Program-made: the position numbers and the translations under genes
The notes under the pieces: generated by a model
What the model was told of the DNA's origin: nothing
The model's input: the letters and a program-made list of their open reading frames with translations, nothing else
Databases searched by the model: none
Shown: in pieces, positions 46,843 through 55,973 of the stretch
Layout of the letters: each line of letters starts with the position of its first letter
Position numbering within the stretch: the stretch's first letter is position 1
Source of the DNA: Mycobacteroides abscessus ATCC 19977
GTDB lineage: Bacteria > Actinomycetota > Actinomycetes > Mycobacteriales > Mycobacteriaceae
Length of the DNA: 64,000 nucleotides
Reading direction: 5' to 3'
NCBI RefSeq assembly: GCF_000069185.1
Contig: NC_010397.1
Coordinates: 2,480,001 to 2,544,000 of the forward strand

Positions 46843-47397
46843 ATGAAAAGCACCTACGCCGTCCTGCTCGGCATCGCCCTCCTGCTCGTCACCCCGGGGC
46901 TGGCCTCTGCCGACGTCCCCAGGAGTCCCGTCGACAGGCAACAGGCCATCAACGCGGTCATCGCCCGGGGTCTGTCCCAACGTGGTGTGCCCTTCACCTA
47001 TGGCGGCGGCAACACCGATGGCCCGACCACCAGCACAGACACCGCACCGGCGGCGCCGGAGGCGAACACGAGTCTGCTCGGGCTGATCCCGGCTCCGGTT
47101 GCCGCGCCCACGCCGAAGGTTCCCGGATTCGATGCGTCGGGACTCATGGTCTATTCCTATGCCGCCGCCGGCATCAAGCTGCCGCGCCGGTCCGGCGACC
47201 AGTACAACGTTGGCCGGAAAATCCTTCCCGCACAGGCTCTTCCAGGTGATCTCATCTTCTACGGGCCCAATGGAAGTCAGAGCGTGACCATGTTCCTGGG
47301 GAACAACCTCATGCTGGAGGCGTCCGAACCCGCGGTGCAGGTATCGCAGGTTCGTTTCAACGACATGGCCCCGTACCTGGTGCGCGTGATCGAGTGA
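46843..47397 (+). CDS. RipD-like NlpC/P60 protein with inactive catalytic site
   Basis: 184 residues from ATG 46843 with GGAGAGAAG upstream. Signal peptide to about residue 24. The NlpC/P60 domain has RGVPFTYGGGNTDG, FDASGLMVYSYAAAGIKLPR, LPGDLIFYGPNGSQSVTMFLGN. The catalytic Cys is Ala98 (DASG instead of DCSG), and the catalytic His position is Ser147. M. tuberculosis RipD carries the same type of Cys and His losses and binds peptidoglycan without cutting it. No long C-terminal tail is present. Probably a wall-binding, non-hydrolytic protein. Confidence 0.88.
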   Translation: MKSTYAVLLGIALLLVTPGLASADVPRSPVDRQQAINAVIARGLSQRGVPFTYGGGNTDGPTTSTDTAPAAPEANTSLLGLIPAPVAAPTPKVPGFDASGLMVYSYAAAGIKLPRRSGDQYNVGRKILPAQALPGDLIFYGPNGSQSVTMFLGNNLMLEASEPAVQVSQVRFNDMAPYLVRVIE

Positions 47398-47425
47398 GCA
47401 TCCGCGTCACGAGCTTTCCGTGCGA

Positions 47426-47902
47426 TCAGCGTTCGTGCAGAAGCTCGTCGATCCGCTGCAGCACCGTGGGCCATCCGACAAGACACAGCTGCCTGAACCG
47501 CATCTGATCCTGATCATCGGGCTTGAAACCGGCCGCGTCGACCAATAGCAGCGTCCCGCCCGGATCTGGATTCAACGTCCATCGAGAGTCGATGGTGATC
47601 GAACCGTCGCGCGTGGTCAGCCGGTATGCCAACAACTCGTCGGCGACAACCCTGGTGAAACTACCGTCGATCTCTCCGACGAATCCGCTGCCCATGAACG
47701 GGAAGACGCTGAACGAAAAGGCAACTCCGGTCTCGTATCTCGTTGTTTCAAAGTCCTTGATCCACTGCCCGAACAATTGCGGTGAGATAAGTATCGTCCA
47801 CACTTCGTGGGCCGGATACGAGTAGTGGTACTCGAATGTGACAGTCGTGAGGTCCCCAACCTGCTCAGCCACCCAAACATACCTTTCGTGCACACTGCTC
47901 AT
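47426..47902 (-). CDS. SRPBCC-family protein
   Basis: 158 residues from ATG 47902. A GTG at 47872 has a better ribosome site (GAAAGG, 9 nt) and would trim 10 residues. Fold pattern: TFEYHYSYPAHEVWTILISPQLFGQWIKDFE and SRWTLNPDPGGTLLLVD. Ligand unknown. Convergent with the RipD-like gene. Confidence 0.8.
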   Translation of the reverse strand: MSSVHERYVWVAEQVGDLTTVTFEYHYSYPAHEVWTILISPQLFGQWIKDFETTRYETGVAFSFSVFPFMGSGFVGEIDGSFTRVVADELLAYRLTTRDGSITIDSRWTLNPDPGGTLLLVDAAGFKPDDQDQMRFRQLCLVGWPTVLQRIDELLHER

Positions 47903-47982
47903 CGACGGAGTGGACGCAAACAACCTAATCCCATCGCCGCGCCCGCGCGTGATCTTGATCGTGCTGATGGCATTATCGGCAT

Positions 47983-48690
47983 GTGAGTGCGGTGGAACAG
48001 TCAGTTTTCGGCCCCTTTTTCACCGTTGAGGCACATGCCGCCGATGAGACACCGGCTCCGCCCTGGCGTTCCGTGTCGGGACTGGTCGACGGGTCACCTT
48101 CGCTGGGAGACCGGATCAGTGCTGTCCGAAGCAGTCTCGCCGCTCGCATCGCGAAGACCGCCGCCGAGGTTGATCTCCGGGTAGCGGCTTCGGTCACCCA
48201 TCTCGGCCTGATCGCCCGCATCCTTGCCCCGACGATCGCCGCCGCAACATGTGGCGTGCGCATCTCACAGGAGCTAGACGACCTCTGGTGGCAGGACCGA
48301 TTGGGCGGCCCGTTTCCGCTATCCGTGCTCAAGACGGAATCGGATCACCGAGAAGCGGAGTGTAGTGCGGTCCCCGGGGCCGCCGTCGAATCGATCACCC
48401 AGTGCGTAGTTGGTGAAACAGGGGTGAGCGACCGCGTCCTGTGGGGAAACGTCGGTTCGGCCGCCAATAGCGCGGCCCGGCTGATTGCCGCGTCACGGCC
48501 TGCCCTGACCGGTGCCGCCCGCGACATCGCGGACACCTATCTTCGTGATCCTCGCGTCGAGGGTGGTGTGTTGCGCGCCGGTCCAGACTTTCGGCGACGC
48601 AGCTGCTGCCTCATCTACCGACTCGCCGAGGATCGCACTGCGGTATGCGGCGACTGTGTTTTAGAGACGAGGGCGGGTGCGACGGGCTAG
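47983..48690 (+). CDS. FhuF-like [2Fe-2S] ferric-siderophore reductase-family protein
   Basis: 235 residues. C-terminal SCCLIYRLAEDRTAVCGDC places Cys208, Cys209, Cys222 and Cys225 in the C-C-x12-C-x2-C pattern of FhuF-type iron-sulfur proteins, which release iron from siderophores in the cytoplasm. The rest is helical and diverged. GTG start. Its last 4 nt overlap the end of the convergent monooxygenase gene. No clear IdeR box was seen upstream. Confidence 0.82.
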   Translation: MSAVEQSVFGPFFTVEAHAADETPAPPWRSVSGLVDGSPSLGDRISAVRSSLAARIAKTAAEVDLRVAASVTHLGLIARILAPTIAAATCGVRISQELDDLWWQDRLGGPFPLSVLKTESDHREAECSAVPGAAVESITQCVVGETGVSDRVLWGNVGSAANSAARLIAASRPALTGAARDIADTYLRDPRVEGGVLRAGPDFRRRSCCLIYRLAEDRTAVCGDCVLETRAGATG

Positions 48691-50168
48691 GCCAACTGAT
48701 AGGCCTCCAGCGGGAAGGACTCCTGCTCCTTGTACGCGCTGGCCGTTGAGGTTGGGCGCAGAAGCGCGGCTTCGCCGTGCTGATTGAAGTAGTAGCTCCT
48801 GGACGTCTGGCAGCTGCCCAGGTAGAACACCGAGTTGTCCAGGTTGCGGGTCATACGGTCCAGGAATTCGGTATTGGCCTCGTCGGTCACCTCGAAGACT
48901 TCCGTACCGGTCCGTGCCATCTCTGCGAATAGCCGCTTGATATGCCGCATCTGCGACTCGATGGTGTCGAAGTACGACAAGCCGCTGTACGAGTAGGGCC
49001 CATTGAGCGTCAGAAGATTCGGGAACTTGGGCACCGCAATGCCTTCGAAGGCCTGGAATCTGTTGTCGCGCCAAAATTTTCCGAGGTTGTAGTCTTCGCG
49101 TCCGATAACTTCGAAAGCAGGGAAGGTTGATTCCCACAGATTGAAGCCGGTGGCCAGCACCAGGGTGTCGATCACCGTCTTGCGGCCGTCGGCGGTCACG
49201 ATGCCGTCGGCCTCGATGCGCGCGATCGACGCCGTCTCGAGGCTGACATTCTTCTTGGTGAACGCGCGGAAATACGTGTTCGAGAAGGTGGGCCGTTTGC
49301 AGCCGAAGTCGTAATCGGGAGTCAGCTTGCGGCGTAGCTCCCGATCGCGTACCTGTGCGAACAGATGCGCCTTGGCAAGTAACGAAGCCCCATGGTTGGC
49401 CTGCCGGAACTGGCGGAAATGTAATACGCCGCCAACCATGATCACTTCAAGGATTGCCGAACCCACTGTGCGAGCGATCTTCTGGGTCCGTGGCACCTTT
49501 GCGAAGAGTTTTTTGACGACGCCAGGGACCTTCGCGTCGGCCTTGGGCACCACCCAGATCGGGGTGCGCTGATACACCGTGAGGTGTTGTGCGTCCTTGG
49601 CCAACTCGGGGATGAGTTGAACGGCGGTGGCGCCAGTACCGATCAGGCCGATCCTGTGGCCCGCGGCCCGATAGGAGTTGTCCCACTTGGTGGTGTGGAT
49701 GACCTTGCCCGCGAAGGATTCGATGCCCTCGATATCGGGCATCTTCGGCTGGGAAAGGTATCCGGTGGCGGTGAGCAGGTACTTGCCGGTGACGGTGTCG
49801 CCGGATTCGGTAGCGACAACCCAGTGCTGATGTTCCTCATCCCACCGGGCGCCGGACACCGGAGTGTTGAACCGCATGTACTTGCGCAGGTCATGTTTGT
49901 CGGCCACGTGACTGGCGTACTGCTTCAATTCGGAGCCCGGTGCGAACAGGCGCGACCAGTACGGATTGGGCTCGAATGAGTATGAGTACGTCGCCGACGG
50001 GATGTCGACTGCCAGACCGGGATAGTGGTTGACGTGCCACGTGCCGCCGAGGTCATCCTCGCGGTCCAAGATCGCGAGATTTGTCAGACCCAGCTCCTTG
50101 AGCTGAATTGCCGCGCCCATTCCACCGAAACCGGCCCCGACGATGACGGCATCAAACTGCGTTGTCAT
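48687..50168 (-). CDS. Flavin-containing (Baeyer-Villiger-type) monooxygenase
   Basis: 493 residues. FAD motif GAGFGGMG (residues 11-18), NADPH motif IGLIGTGATAVQLIPEL, and between them the BVMO fingerprint FAGKVIHTTKWDN (FxGxxxHTxxW). It is in the group that includes the mycobacterial EthA and MymA enzymes, which oxidise ketones or thioamides. The specific substrate is unknown. No partner genes nearby. Confidence 0.92.
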   Translation of the reverse strand: MTTQFDAVIVGAGFGGMGAAIQLKELGLTNLAILDREDDLGGTWHVNHYPGLAVDIPSATYSYSFEPNPYWSRLFAPGSELKQYASHVADKHDLRKYMRFNTPVSGARWDEEHQHWVVATESGDTVTGKYLLTATGYLSQPKMPDIEGIESFAGKVIHTTKWDNSYRAAGHRIGLIGTGATAVQLIPELAKDAQHLTVYQRTPIWVVPKADAKVPGVVKKLFAKVPRTQKIARTVGSAILEVIMVGGVLHFRQFRQANHGASLLAKAHLFAQVRDRELRRKLTPDYDFGCKRPTFSNTYFRAFTKKNVSLETASIARIEADGIVTADGRKTVIDTLVLATGFNLWESTFPAFEVIGREDYNLGKFWRDNRFQAFEGIAVPKFPNLLTLNGPYSYSGLSYFDTIESQMRHIKRLFAEMARTGTEVFEVTDEANTEFLDRMTRNLDNSVFYLGSCQTSRSYYFNQHGEAALLRPTSTASAYKEQESFPLEAYQLA

Positions 50169-50210
50169 GTCCCAATGCTAGCCGCGCTCCCTGGTAAATG
50201 GTCGGCCCGT

Positions 50211-50633
50211 CTAGATACCTGTTACCTCGGTCCCCAATCGGGTGAGCACTTCCTCATTCGCCGAAGTGAGGAGGGGTGCTAGCCGTCGGCCGACGGCTGG
50301 GTTCTCGAACTCCTGATTCCAGCCGACGGTGGTACCGCCGTCCGAAGTCGATTCCAACGTGACCGTCAGGAGGTATCGCGGCCCGGAAACGTGATGCAAG
50401 ACGATCTTGCTGTTGGGCGCCACCTCGAGCACCGAAATCTGGTTCTTGTAGTCCCTGCCGTCCGGTCCGTGCATGACGAACGTCCATATCCGGCCGGGTT
50501 CCAGCGCGAACGATTGGAAGGTACTGGTGAAGCCGTTCGGACCCCACCACCGGACGAGGCGGGCCTCGTCCGCAAACGCCGCGAAGATGCTGGACGGGGA
50601 CGCCGCGATCTCTCGTGACGCGTGCAATCTCAT
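50211..50633 (-). CDS. AHSA1-type SRPBCC protein
   Basis: 140 residues. EIAASPSSIFAAFADEARLVRWWGPNGFT is the AHSA1 N-terminal helix-grip segment; GGTTVGWNQEFENP lies in the late strands. The third SRPBCC protein in the window. Ligand unknown. Confidence 0.85.
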   Translation of the reverse strand: MRLHASREIAASPSSIFAAFADEARLVRWWGPNGFTSTFQSFALEPGRIWTFVMHGPDGRDYKNQISVLEVAPNSKIVLHHVSGPRYLLTVTLESTSDGGTTVGWNQEFENPAVGRRLAPLLTSANEEVLTRLGTEVTGI

Positions 50634-50669
50634 GGCCGGAACGGTACTGCCCTAATGGAATTTTGTGTG

Positions 50670-51326
50670 TCAGGCCAGGAGCAGGGGGAGCCGCTCGTGA
50701 AGCGGCCCCAGGGCCTCTGCCTCGTACGCGCTTGCGGCACGCCGTCCGGTGCCGACCAGGAGTGCGTCCGTGTCAGGGATCTGGGCCGGGAATTCGAATC
50801 CGCCGATCCGCTCCATCAATCCGCGCGCGTAGCCGAGGCCTTCTGTCGGCGGCGTCGCAAGCTCGGGCAGGTGCGCGATCAGGTCGAGATGATGCAGGGT
50901 CCATTCCAGGACGTAGGCGTCGAGGTAGTCAGCCGTGGTGAGGACCTGCCCCTTGGTGGCGATCGGCTGCTTGCCGTCGGCGAGCGCGGCGGCGCGTCCC
51001 GCTGCGGCCCCGACGTCGTCCAGATGAAAGGACAGCAGACTGGGGTCCCGGTAGGCCGCGGCGAGCCGCACGATCAGCGCGTCGAGTGGATCCCGCCCGG
51101 TAGGGGGCGAATCGAGAAGCTTCCAGTAGGTCACCGCATCATGCGTCGGTGCCTGGTCGCTCGGGGTTGCCAGCGTGATCAGCACATCCTGGGCATCGAT
51201 GATCAAATGGCACACCAGGTCGCGTACGAGCCAGCCGGCGCAGCCGGAGGGCTGTGCAAACGCCTGAATCGGCAGGTCCGCAACCGCCGCACGCAGCGTG
51301 GCCCAGCTGTGGGTGAACAGGTTCAC
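50670..51326 (-). CDS. Maleylpyruvate-isomerase N-domain (DinB-like) protein
   Basis: 218 residues. CAGWLVRDLVCHLIIDAQDVLI is the metal-binding helix of the mycothiol-dependent maleylpyruvate isomerase N-terminal/TIGR03083 group; YVLEWTLHHLDLIAHL is the second His helix. GTG start at 51326. Substrate unknown. Related in fold to 7071-7676. Confidence 0.8.
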   Translation of the reverse strand: MNLFTHSWATLRAAVADLPIQAFAQPSGCAGWLVRDLVCHLIIDAQDVLITLATPSDQAPTHDAVTYWKLLDSPPTGRDPLDALIVRLAAAYRDPSLLSFHLDDVGAAAGRAAALADGKQPIATKGQVLTTADYLDAYVLEWTLHHLDLIAHLPELATPPTEGLGYARGLMERIGGFEFPAQIPDTDALLVGTGRRAASAYEAEALGPLHERLPLLLA

Positions 51327-51425
51327 CGCCGCAAGCTAGCACTGCGGTCGTCAAGTGGCACGGAACTGCCGGGGCGCCGCATCCGACCTCTACTCTCAGA
51401 GGCGTACGAATTTGGGAGGCATGGA

Positions 51426-51908
51426 GTGAAGACGCAACGCCACGACGTTGGGCTTGAGGACACGCTGCGCGCCATCGAGCGCGGTGTGCTCGAAGACGTC
51501 TGGATGAGCCGTCCACGCCGCTGGAGCGTGCTCCTGGCGTCCCTCCTTCTGGGTGTGGCGGCGGTGAGCCGCTGGTCAAACCTCGGCGCGCACGCAAGTC
51601 CGTCGTTGCATGTCGACGCGGTGGTGCCGGGGACGTCGATCATGTTTCTGGCCGCATGTATGTTCTCGCTCATCGCGCTGCGGCGGCGGCGCTTCCGCTG
51701 GTGCTGCGGCGCGGCCTACACCGCGGCGCTGAGCACGGTGACCAGCCTGGCCGCGCTGTGGTGGCATCAGACCGCTGTCGGTTCCGATCCGTTGGTGTGG
51801 ACGCTGCTTGCTGCATTTGCCTCTGTCACGTTGACGGTTACCTGGCTCGCGACCATCCTCACCCCGCTAGAGGATTCGCAGCCCGACATGCGTGCCGACC
51901 GCTTCTGA
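51426..51908 (+). CDS. Hypothetical small membrane protein
   Basis: 160 residues from GTG 51426, with GGGAGG 6 nt upstream. N-terminal acidic stretch VGLEDTLRAIERGVLED followed by four hydrophobic helices (SVLLASLLLGVAAVSRW to LVWTLLAAFASVTLTVTWLA). A much longer in-frame reading from 50622 is rejected because it runs over the opposite gene. No family identified. Confidence 0.72.
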   Translation: MKTQRHDVGLEDTLRAIERGVLEDVWMSRPRRWSVLLASLLLGVAAVSRWSNLGAHASPSLHVDAVVPGTSIMFLAACMFSLIALRRRRFRWCCGAAYTAALSTVTSLAALWWHQTAVGSDPLVWTLLAAFASVTLTVTWLATILTPLEDSQPDMRADRF

Positions 51909-51985
51909 CTGTGACGCTTCGGTGCTGAAATCCTGCCGAGTGCAAAGGTTCCGGTCGACCACCCGCTGATACACCGTGGTGTCGC

Positions 51986-53323
51986 GTGACTACCACCAGT
52001 GCGGTACCTGCTGTCCATGCGGGCGGTCCGGCTGACGGGGACGCGCCCGCGGCGCGCACGGTCGCGCTGAGTTGCATGGTCGGCACCACGATCGAGTGGT
52101 ACGACTTCTATCTCTACGCGACGGCCGCGGCGTTGGTTCTCAAGCCGCTGTTCTTCCCGAGCGTCTCGCCGACGGCAGGCACGCTGGCCTCGTTTGCCAC
52201 CTATGCGGCCGGCTTCGGCGCGCGCCCGGTGGGAGCCGTGATCGCCGGGCACTTGGGGGACAGGGTGGGGCGCAAGGCCGTCCTTGTCGGTGCGTTGCTG
52301 CTCATGGGGGTGGCGACCGCGGTGATCGGTGCACTGCCCACCTACTCCGAGGCGGGTGTGCTGGCGCCTGCGGCGCTGGCGACGCTTCGGGTCCTGCAGG
52401 GGCTTGCCGCCGGGGCCGAGTGGGGCGGGGCCGCTCTGCTGGCGGTTGAACATGCCCCGGTGGGGCGGCGAGGTCTATTCGGTAGCTTCACGCAATTGGG
52501 GTCACCCGCGGGAATGCTCTTGGCCACCGGAGTGTTCGGGCTCACCCGAGCCCTGACCGGGCCGGAGGCATTTCTAGCCTTCGGCTGGCGGATCCCCTTT
52601 CTGAGCAGCATCGTCCTGGTGGTCGTTGGTTTGGCCATCCGGTTACGGTTGAGGGACTCGGTGGTGTTCCGGAAGGTACTGGAACGCGGGGAGGCGGCCC
52701 GGCTTCCGGTGGTGGAAGTGCTACGCACTCAATCTCGTAATGTGCTGCTTACCACGGGCTTACGCCTATCTCAGATCGCTCTGTTCGTGCTCCTGACGAC
52801 GTTCTCGCTGACCTACCTGCAAGGTTCTTTCGGCGGGGACAGCCAGATCGGGTTGACTGCCGTCCTGATCTCCTCGGCGTTGGGGATCTTGAGCACTCCG
52901 GTGTGGTCTGCGCTCTCGGACAGGGTGGGGCGCCGGCCTCTCTATCTGTTCGGATCGGCCGCTGGCCCACTGGCCCTGGGGCTCTTTTTTCTGGCCGCGG
53001 GCAGTGGCTCGAAGGTGCTGGTGGTGCTGTCAATTGTGTTCGGTATCAACGTTGTTCATGATGCCATGTACGGTCCACAGGCGGCCTGGTTCGCCGAGCT
53101 CTTCGATACCAGGGTGCGATACAGCGGCGCCTCGCTGGGTTATCAGATCGGCGCGGTACTGTCCGGTGGATTCGCTCCGTTGATCGCCGCGGCGCTGCTG
53201 GCGGCGAATCATGGCGATCCGCGGCTCATCGTGTGCTACTACCTGGCGCTATCGGTGCTCACCTTCGGCGCGGCATGTGTGGCACGCGAAACTTACCGGG
53301 ACCAGATAGGAGATTCCCTGTGA
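51986..53323 (+). CDS. MFS transporter, metabolite:H+ symporter (MHS) type
   Basis: 445 residues, 12 helices. SCMVGTTIEWYDFYLYATAAAL in helix 1 and GHLGDRVGRKAVLVGALLLMG in the loop 2-3 motif are marks of the MHS family (KgtP, ProP, ShiA). These import organic acids or zwitterions. GTG start. The stop overlaps the monooxygenase start (GTGA), so it probably imports that enzyme's substrate. Confidence 0.9.
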   Translation: MTTTSAVPAVHAGGPADGDAPAARTVALSCMVGTTIEWYDFYLYATAAALVLKPLFFPSVSPTAGTLASFATYAAGFGARPVGAVIAGHLGDRVGRKAVLVGALLLMGVATAVIGALPTYSEAGVLAPAALATLRVLQGLAAGAEWGGAALLAVEHAPVGRRGLFGSFTQLGSPAGMLLATGVFGLTRALTGPEAFLAFGWRIPFLSSIVLVVVGLAIRLRLRDSVVFRKVLERGEAARLPVVEVLRTQSRNVLLTTGLRLSQIALFVLLTTFSLTYLQGSFGGDSQIGLTAVLISSALGILSTPVWSALSDRVGRRPLYLFGSAAGPLALGLFFLAAGSGSKVLVVLSIVFGINVVHDAMYGPQAAWFAELFDTRVRYSGASLGYQIGAVLSGGFAPLIAAALLAANHGDPRLIVCYYLALSVLTFGAACVARETYRDQIGDSL

Positions 53324-54690
53324 GCAGGATCTATCTGAATGCCTTCGACATGGCATGTGTCGGGCATCAGTCGCCCGGCCTGTGGCGTCATCCGGATGAT
53401 CAGGGGCATCGCTACAAAAGCCTGGGCTACTGGACCGATCTCGCCAAGACCCTGGAGGCGGGCGGTTTCGACCTGCTGTTTCTTGCCGACGTGCTGGGTG
53501 CGTATGACGTCTACGGCGGTTCGCGAGACGCCGCAGTGGCCGACGCCGCCCAATTTCCGGTCAATGATCCGACCTTGGCGGTCTCGGCGATGGCCGCGGT
53601 CACCGAAACCCTCGGGTTCGGACTCACCCTGTCGCTCACTTACGAGCAGCCGTATGCGTTGGCGCGCCGTCTCACCACACTGGACCACCTCACCGAAGGG
53701 CGAGTGGCCTGGAATATCGTGACATCTTATTTGGACAGTGCGGCAAGGAATTTGGGGCTGGATGCGCAGATTCCACATGATCAGCGTTATGACATCGCCG
53801 AAGAGTACCTACAGGTCTGCTACAAGCTGTGGGAAGGCTCATGGGAGTCGGGCGCCGTGGTGCGAGACCGTGGGCGAGGGGTCTTCACCGATCCCGCGAA
53901 GGTTCACGACATAGAACACCATGGCCAGTACTTCACCGTTCCGGGACCATTTCTGTGCGAGCCGTCGGCACAGCGCACCCCGCTGCTCTTCCAGGCTGGT
54001 GCCTCGGCGCGCGGAGTTCGGTTTGCGGCCGCGCATGCGGAGGCTGTGTTCGTGTCGGGCCCCACACCCGATGTGGTGCGTGCACCGGTACGAGCGCTGC
54101 GAGCAGAAGCAGCCCGGTTGGGCCGTGACCCCCGGTCCGTCAAGGTGTTCACGATGGTGACGCCGATAGTCGCGGAATCTCACGACGCGGCGGTTGCCAA
54201 GCTGCTCGAGTATCGCCGATTCGTCAGCGCCGCTGGGGCATTGGCGCTGTTCGGCGGCTGGACGGGTGTTGATCTGGCTCGATTGGACCCGGACGAACCG
54301 TTGCGGCATGTCGAGACCGAGGCCAATCGTTCGGCACTGGCCTCATTCACCAACGATCCGAAACGGACCTGGACCACGCGGGAGCTGGCGCAGGAAATAG
54401 GGATAGGCGGGCGCGGGCCGGTTTTGGTCGGTACCGGGTCCAGCATCGCGGACGAACTGGAGCGTTGGTCCGACGAGGCCGATATCGACGGGTTCAATGT
54501 CGCGTATGTGACGACACCCGGGACCTTCGCCGATTTCGCACGCTTGGTGATACCGGAGCTACGCCGGCGTGGCCGGGTACCGCACCAGCGCGAAAGATGC
54601 ACTCTGCGTGAGCAACTCGGTGGGTCTGGCCCATATTTGGCCGACACCCATCCGGGCACCGGCTACCGCCGGGCGCCGCTACCCGGCTGA
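53320..54690 (+). CDS. NtaA/SnaA/DszA-family flavin-dependent monooxygenase
   Basis: 456 residues. The start GTG 53320 gives MSRIYLNAFDMACVGHQSPGLWRHP, a hallmark N-terminus. SLGYWTDLAKTLEAGGFDLLFLADVLG and GRVAWNIVTSYLDSAARNLG complete the NtaA/DszA pattern. Uses FMNH2 from a separate reductase to cleave C-N or C-S bonds in compounds such as nitrilotriacetate or sulfones. Coupled to the MFS importer. Confidence 0.93.
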   Translation: MSRIYLNAFDMACVGHQSPGLWRHPDDQGHRYKSLGYWTDLAKTLEAGGFDLLFLADVLGAYDVYGGSRDAAVADAAQFPVNDPTLAVSAMAAVTETLGFGLTLSLTYEQPYALARRLTTLDHLTEGRVAWNIVTSYLDSAARNLGLDAQIPHDQRYDIAEEYLQVCYKLWEGSWESGAVVRDRGRGVFTDPAKVHDIEHHGQYFTVPGPFLCEPSAQRTPLLFQAGASARGVRFAAAHAEAVFVSGPTPDVVRAPVRALRAEAARLGRDPRSVKVFTMVTPIVAESHDAAVAKLLEYRRFVSAAGALALFGGWTGVDLARLDPDEPLRHVETEANRSALASFTNDPKRTWTTRELAQEIGIGGRGPVLVGTGSSIADELERWSDEADIDGFNVAYVTTPGTFADFARLVIPELRRRGRVPHQRERCTLREQLGGSGPYLADTHPGTGYRRAPLPG

Positions 54691-54969
54691 CAGACTGGAA
54701 TGATCGCCGAATCGCTCACTGAGGGCCACCAATAGTTGGTCCAGGACGGCCAGTTCCGCGCGTTTGGCGCCAACTAGCCGGTGCAGTCGCGCGAGGTTGG
54801 ATGGCTTGCCGCTCTGCTTTCGCCTTTCCAGCGCGGCGAGATGCTCATCCAATTCTCGTTGGGCCACCGAATGCAGCTCGCCAAGAATGTCCTGGTAATA
54901 CTGCGCTTGCCGCAGATCGGCGCTTCGACCGGGCACAATTGGATCGACGGCCTTGACCAGGCTGCTCAC
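54679..54969 (-). CDS. Small helical hypothetical protein
   Basis: 96 residues, GTG start at 54969 with GGTGGA upstream. Almost entirely charged helix (LGELHSVAQRELDEHLAALERR, RLVGAKRAELAVLDQLLVAL), compatible with a coiled coil. No Cys or signal. The stop overlaps the monooxygenase end by 12 nt in the opposite direction. Coding pattern is plausible but no family was recognised. Confidence 0.55.
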   Translation of the reverse strand: MSSLVKAVDPIVPGRSADLRQAQYYQDILGELHSVAQRELDEHLAALERRKQSGKPSNLARLHRLVGAKRAELAVLDQLLVALSERFGDHSSLSAG

Positions 54970-55136
54970 CGTCCACCGCCCATATCGCGCCCTCCGGCTG
55001 TCGCATTCATGGGCATACGTTAGGCCCGCCCAATTTCCCAGACGCTGCCCCTAATTCACGGGGACATCTCAATTTGTTCACACCGCACTGGCTGCCAGAT
55101 GTGAGAAGCGGGCCGGGCTATCGGGATTATCGCTAG

Positions 55137-55973
55137 TCAGGCACAGTCCGGCAGTGAGGTAACCATGTGCTCCCAGGCTCGGTGCAGCCGGGCCGTGATC
55201 GGCCCGGTCTGGGTGATGGAGGTGACGCATCGATGGCTGTGGTCGTACAGCTCCACGGAGGATGTCACACCCTGTGTGCCATGAGCCTGCGTCACCCAGC
55301 TTTCTGCGACGAAGACGGGGTCCACAGCGTACCGCGACGCGCCGAAGATAACCGCGAGGTGGGCGCCGGCCTGTTCGGCCATGGCCGCGTGGCCGCGATG
55401 CAACTGCACACAGCCGCCGCCTGGCACTGCGATGGTGAAAGGCATATCCACATCCACCAGATGAGCCAACAGATAGGGCACCACCCCGGAGTCGATCTTG
55501 CGGGCGCCGGTAAAGGGGAGCACCCGGTACCGCGCCGGCGTGAGCGCGTCGAGATGGATGAGCTGATCGCTGTCACGCCAGCTGATGTCCGGCCAATCGG
55601 TGACGGGGAAGGACTCCGGTGCGGGCGCCGGTGCGAGCTCGAGTGCGCCGACCGTCAGATGATTCGACAGCGGCGTGAGATAGGCGCGGTGCGTGCCGGT
55701 TTCGCCGACCATTGTCAGAGCACGGGGCGCCACGAATGCGTCGCGGACAAGCGCTGGGTTGAGCCGGAGCGCGATGTATTCGTCATCGCAGCTGAGTGCC
55801 TCACCGGGAAACGCGGGCTCGAGGTATTCGCCCGTGTGGCTCAATAAGGCGGCATCGTTCGCGGTGACGGCGACCACCGTGCCGAGCGCGGGAAGTGCTT
55901 CGGCAATGGCTTTGGGCCCCGCGACGATCCGTCGGGCAGGGCAGTGTTCGCAGCGTCGGCCGTCAGTACACAT
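55137..55973 (-). CDS. HemS/ChuX-like haem-utilisation protein (predicted)
   Basis: 278 residues. The N-terminus RCEHCPARR has a CxxC pair. ALPALGTVVAVTANDAALLSHTGEY resembles the first HemS/ChuX block. CVQLHRG and WVTQAHGTQGVTSSVELYDHSHRC resemble the HemS block where characterised proteins read W-x4-PT-DGxVTSLElfD. The chain is about the size of one-and-a-half HemS units and sequence similarity is partial, so the call is tentative. Its ATG overlaps the diflavin reductase stop by 11 nt, so the reductase could supply electrons for haem reduction or cleavage. Confidence 0.62.
   Translation of the reverse strand: MCTDGRRCEHCPARRIVAGPKAIAEALPALGTVVAVTANDAALLSHTGEYLEPAFPGEALSCDDEYIALRLNPALVRDAFVAPRALTMVGETGTHRAYLTPLSNHLTVGALELAPAPAPESFPVTDWPDISWRDSDQLIHLDALTPARYRVLPFTGARKIDSGVVPYLLAHLVDVDMPFTIAVPGGGCVQLHRGHAAMAEQAGAHLAVIFGASRYAVDPVFVAESWVTQAHGTQGVTSSVELYDHSHRCVTSITQTGPITARLHRAWEHMVTSLPDCA

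Noticed and set aside
47900..47982. Possible iron box before the FhuF-like gene
   Set aside because: Only a short CCTAA match is present; no 19-bp dyad resembling the IdeR site.
50622..51425. Long N-terminal extension of the small membrane protein at 51426
   Set aside because: It would overlap the whole opposite DinB-like gene, while GTG 51426 has a strong ribosome site.
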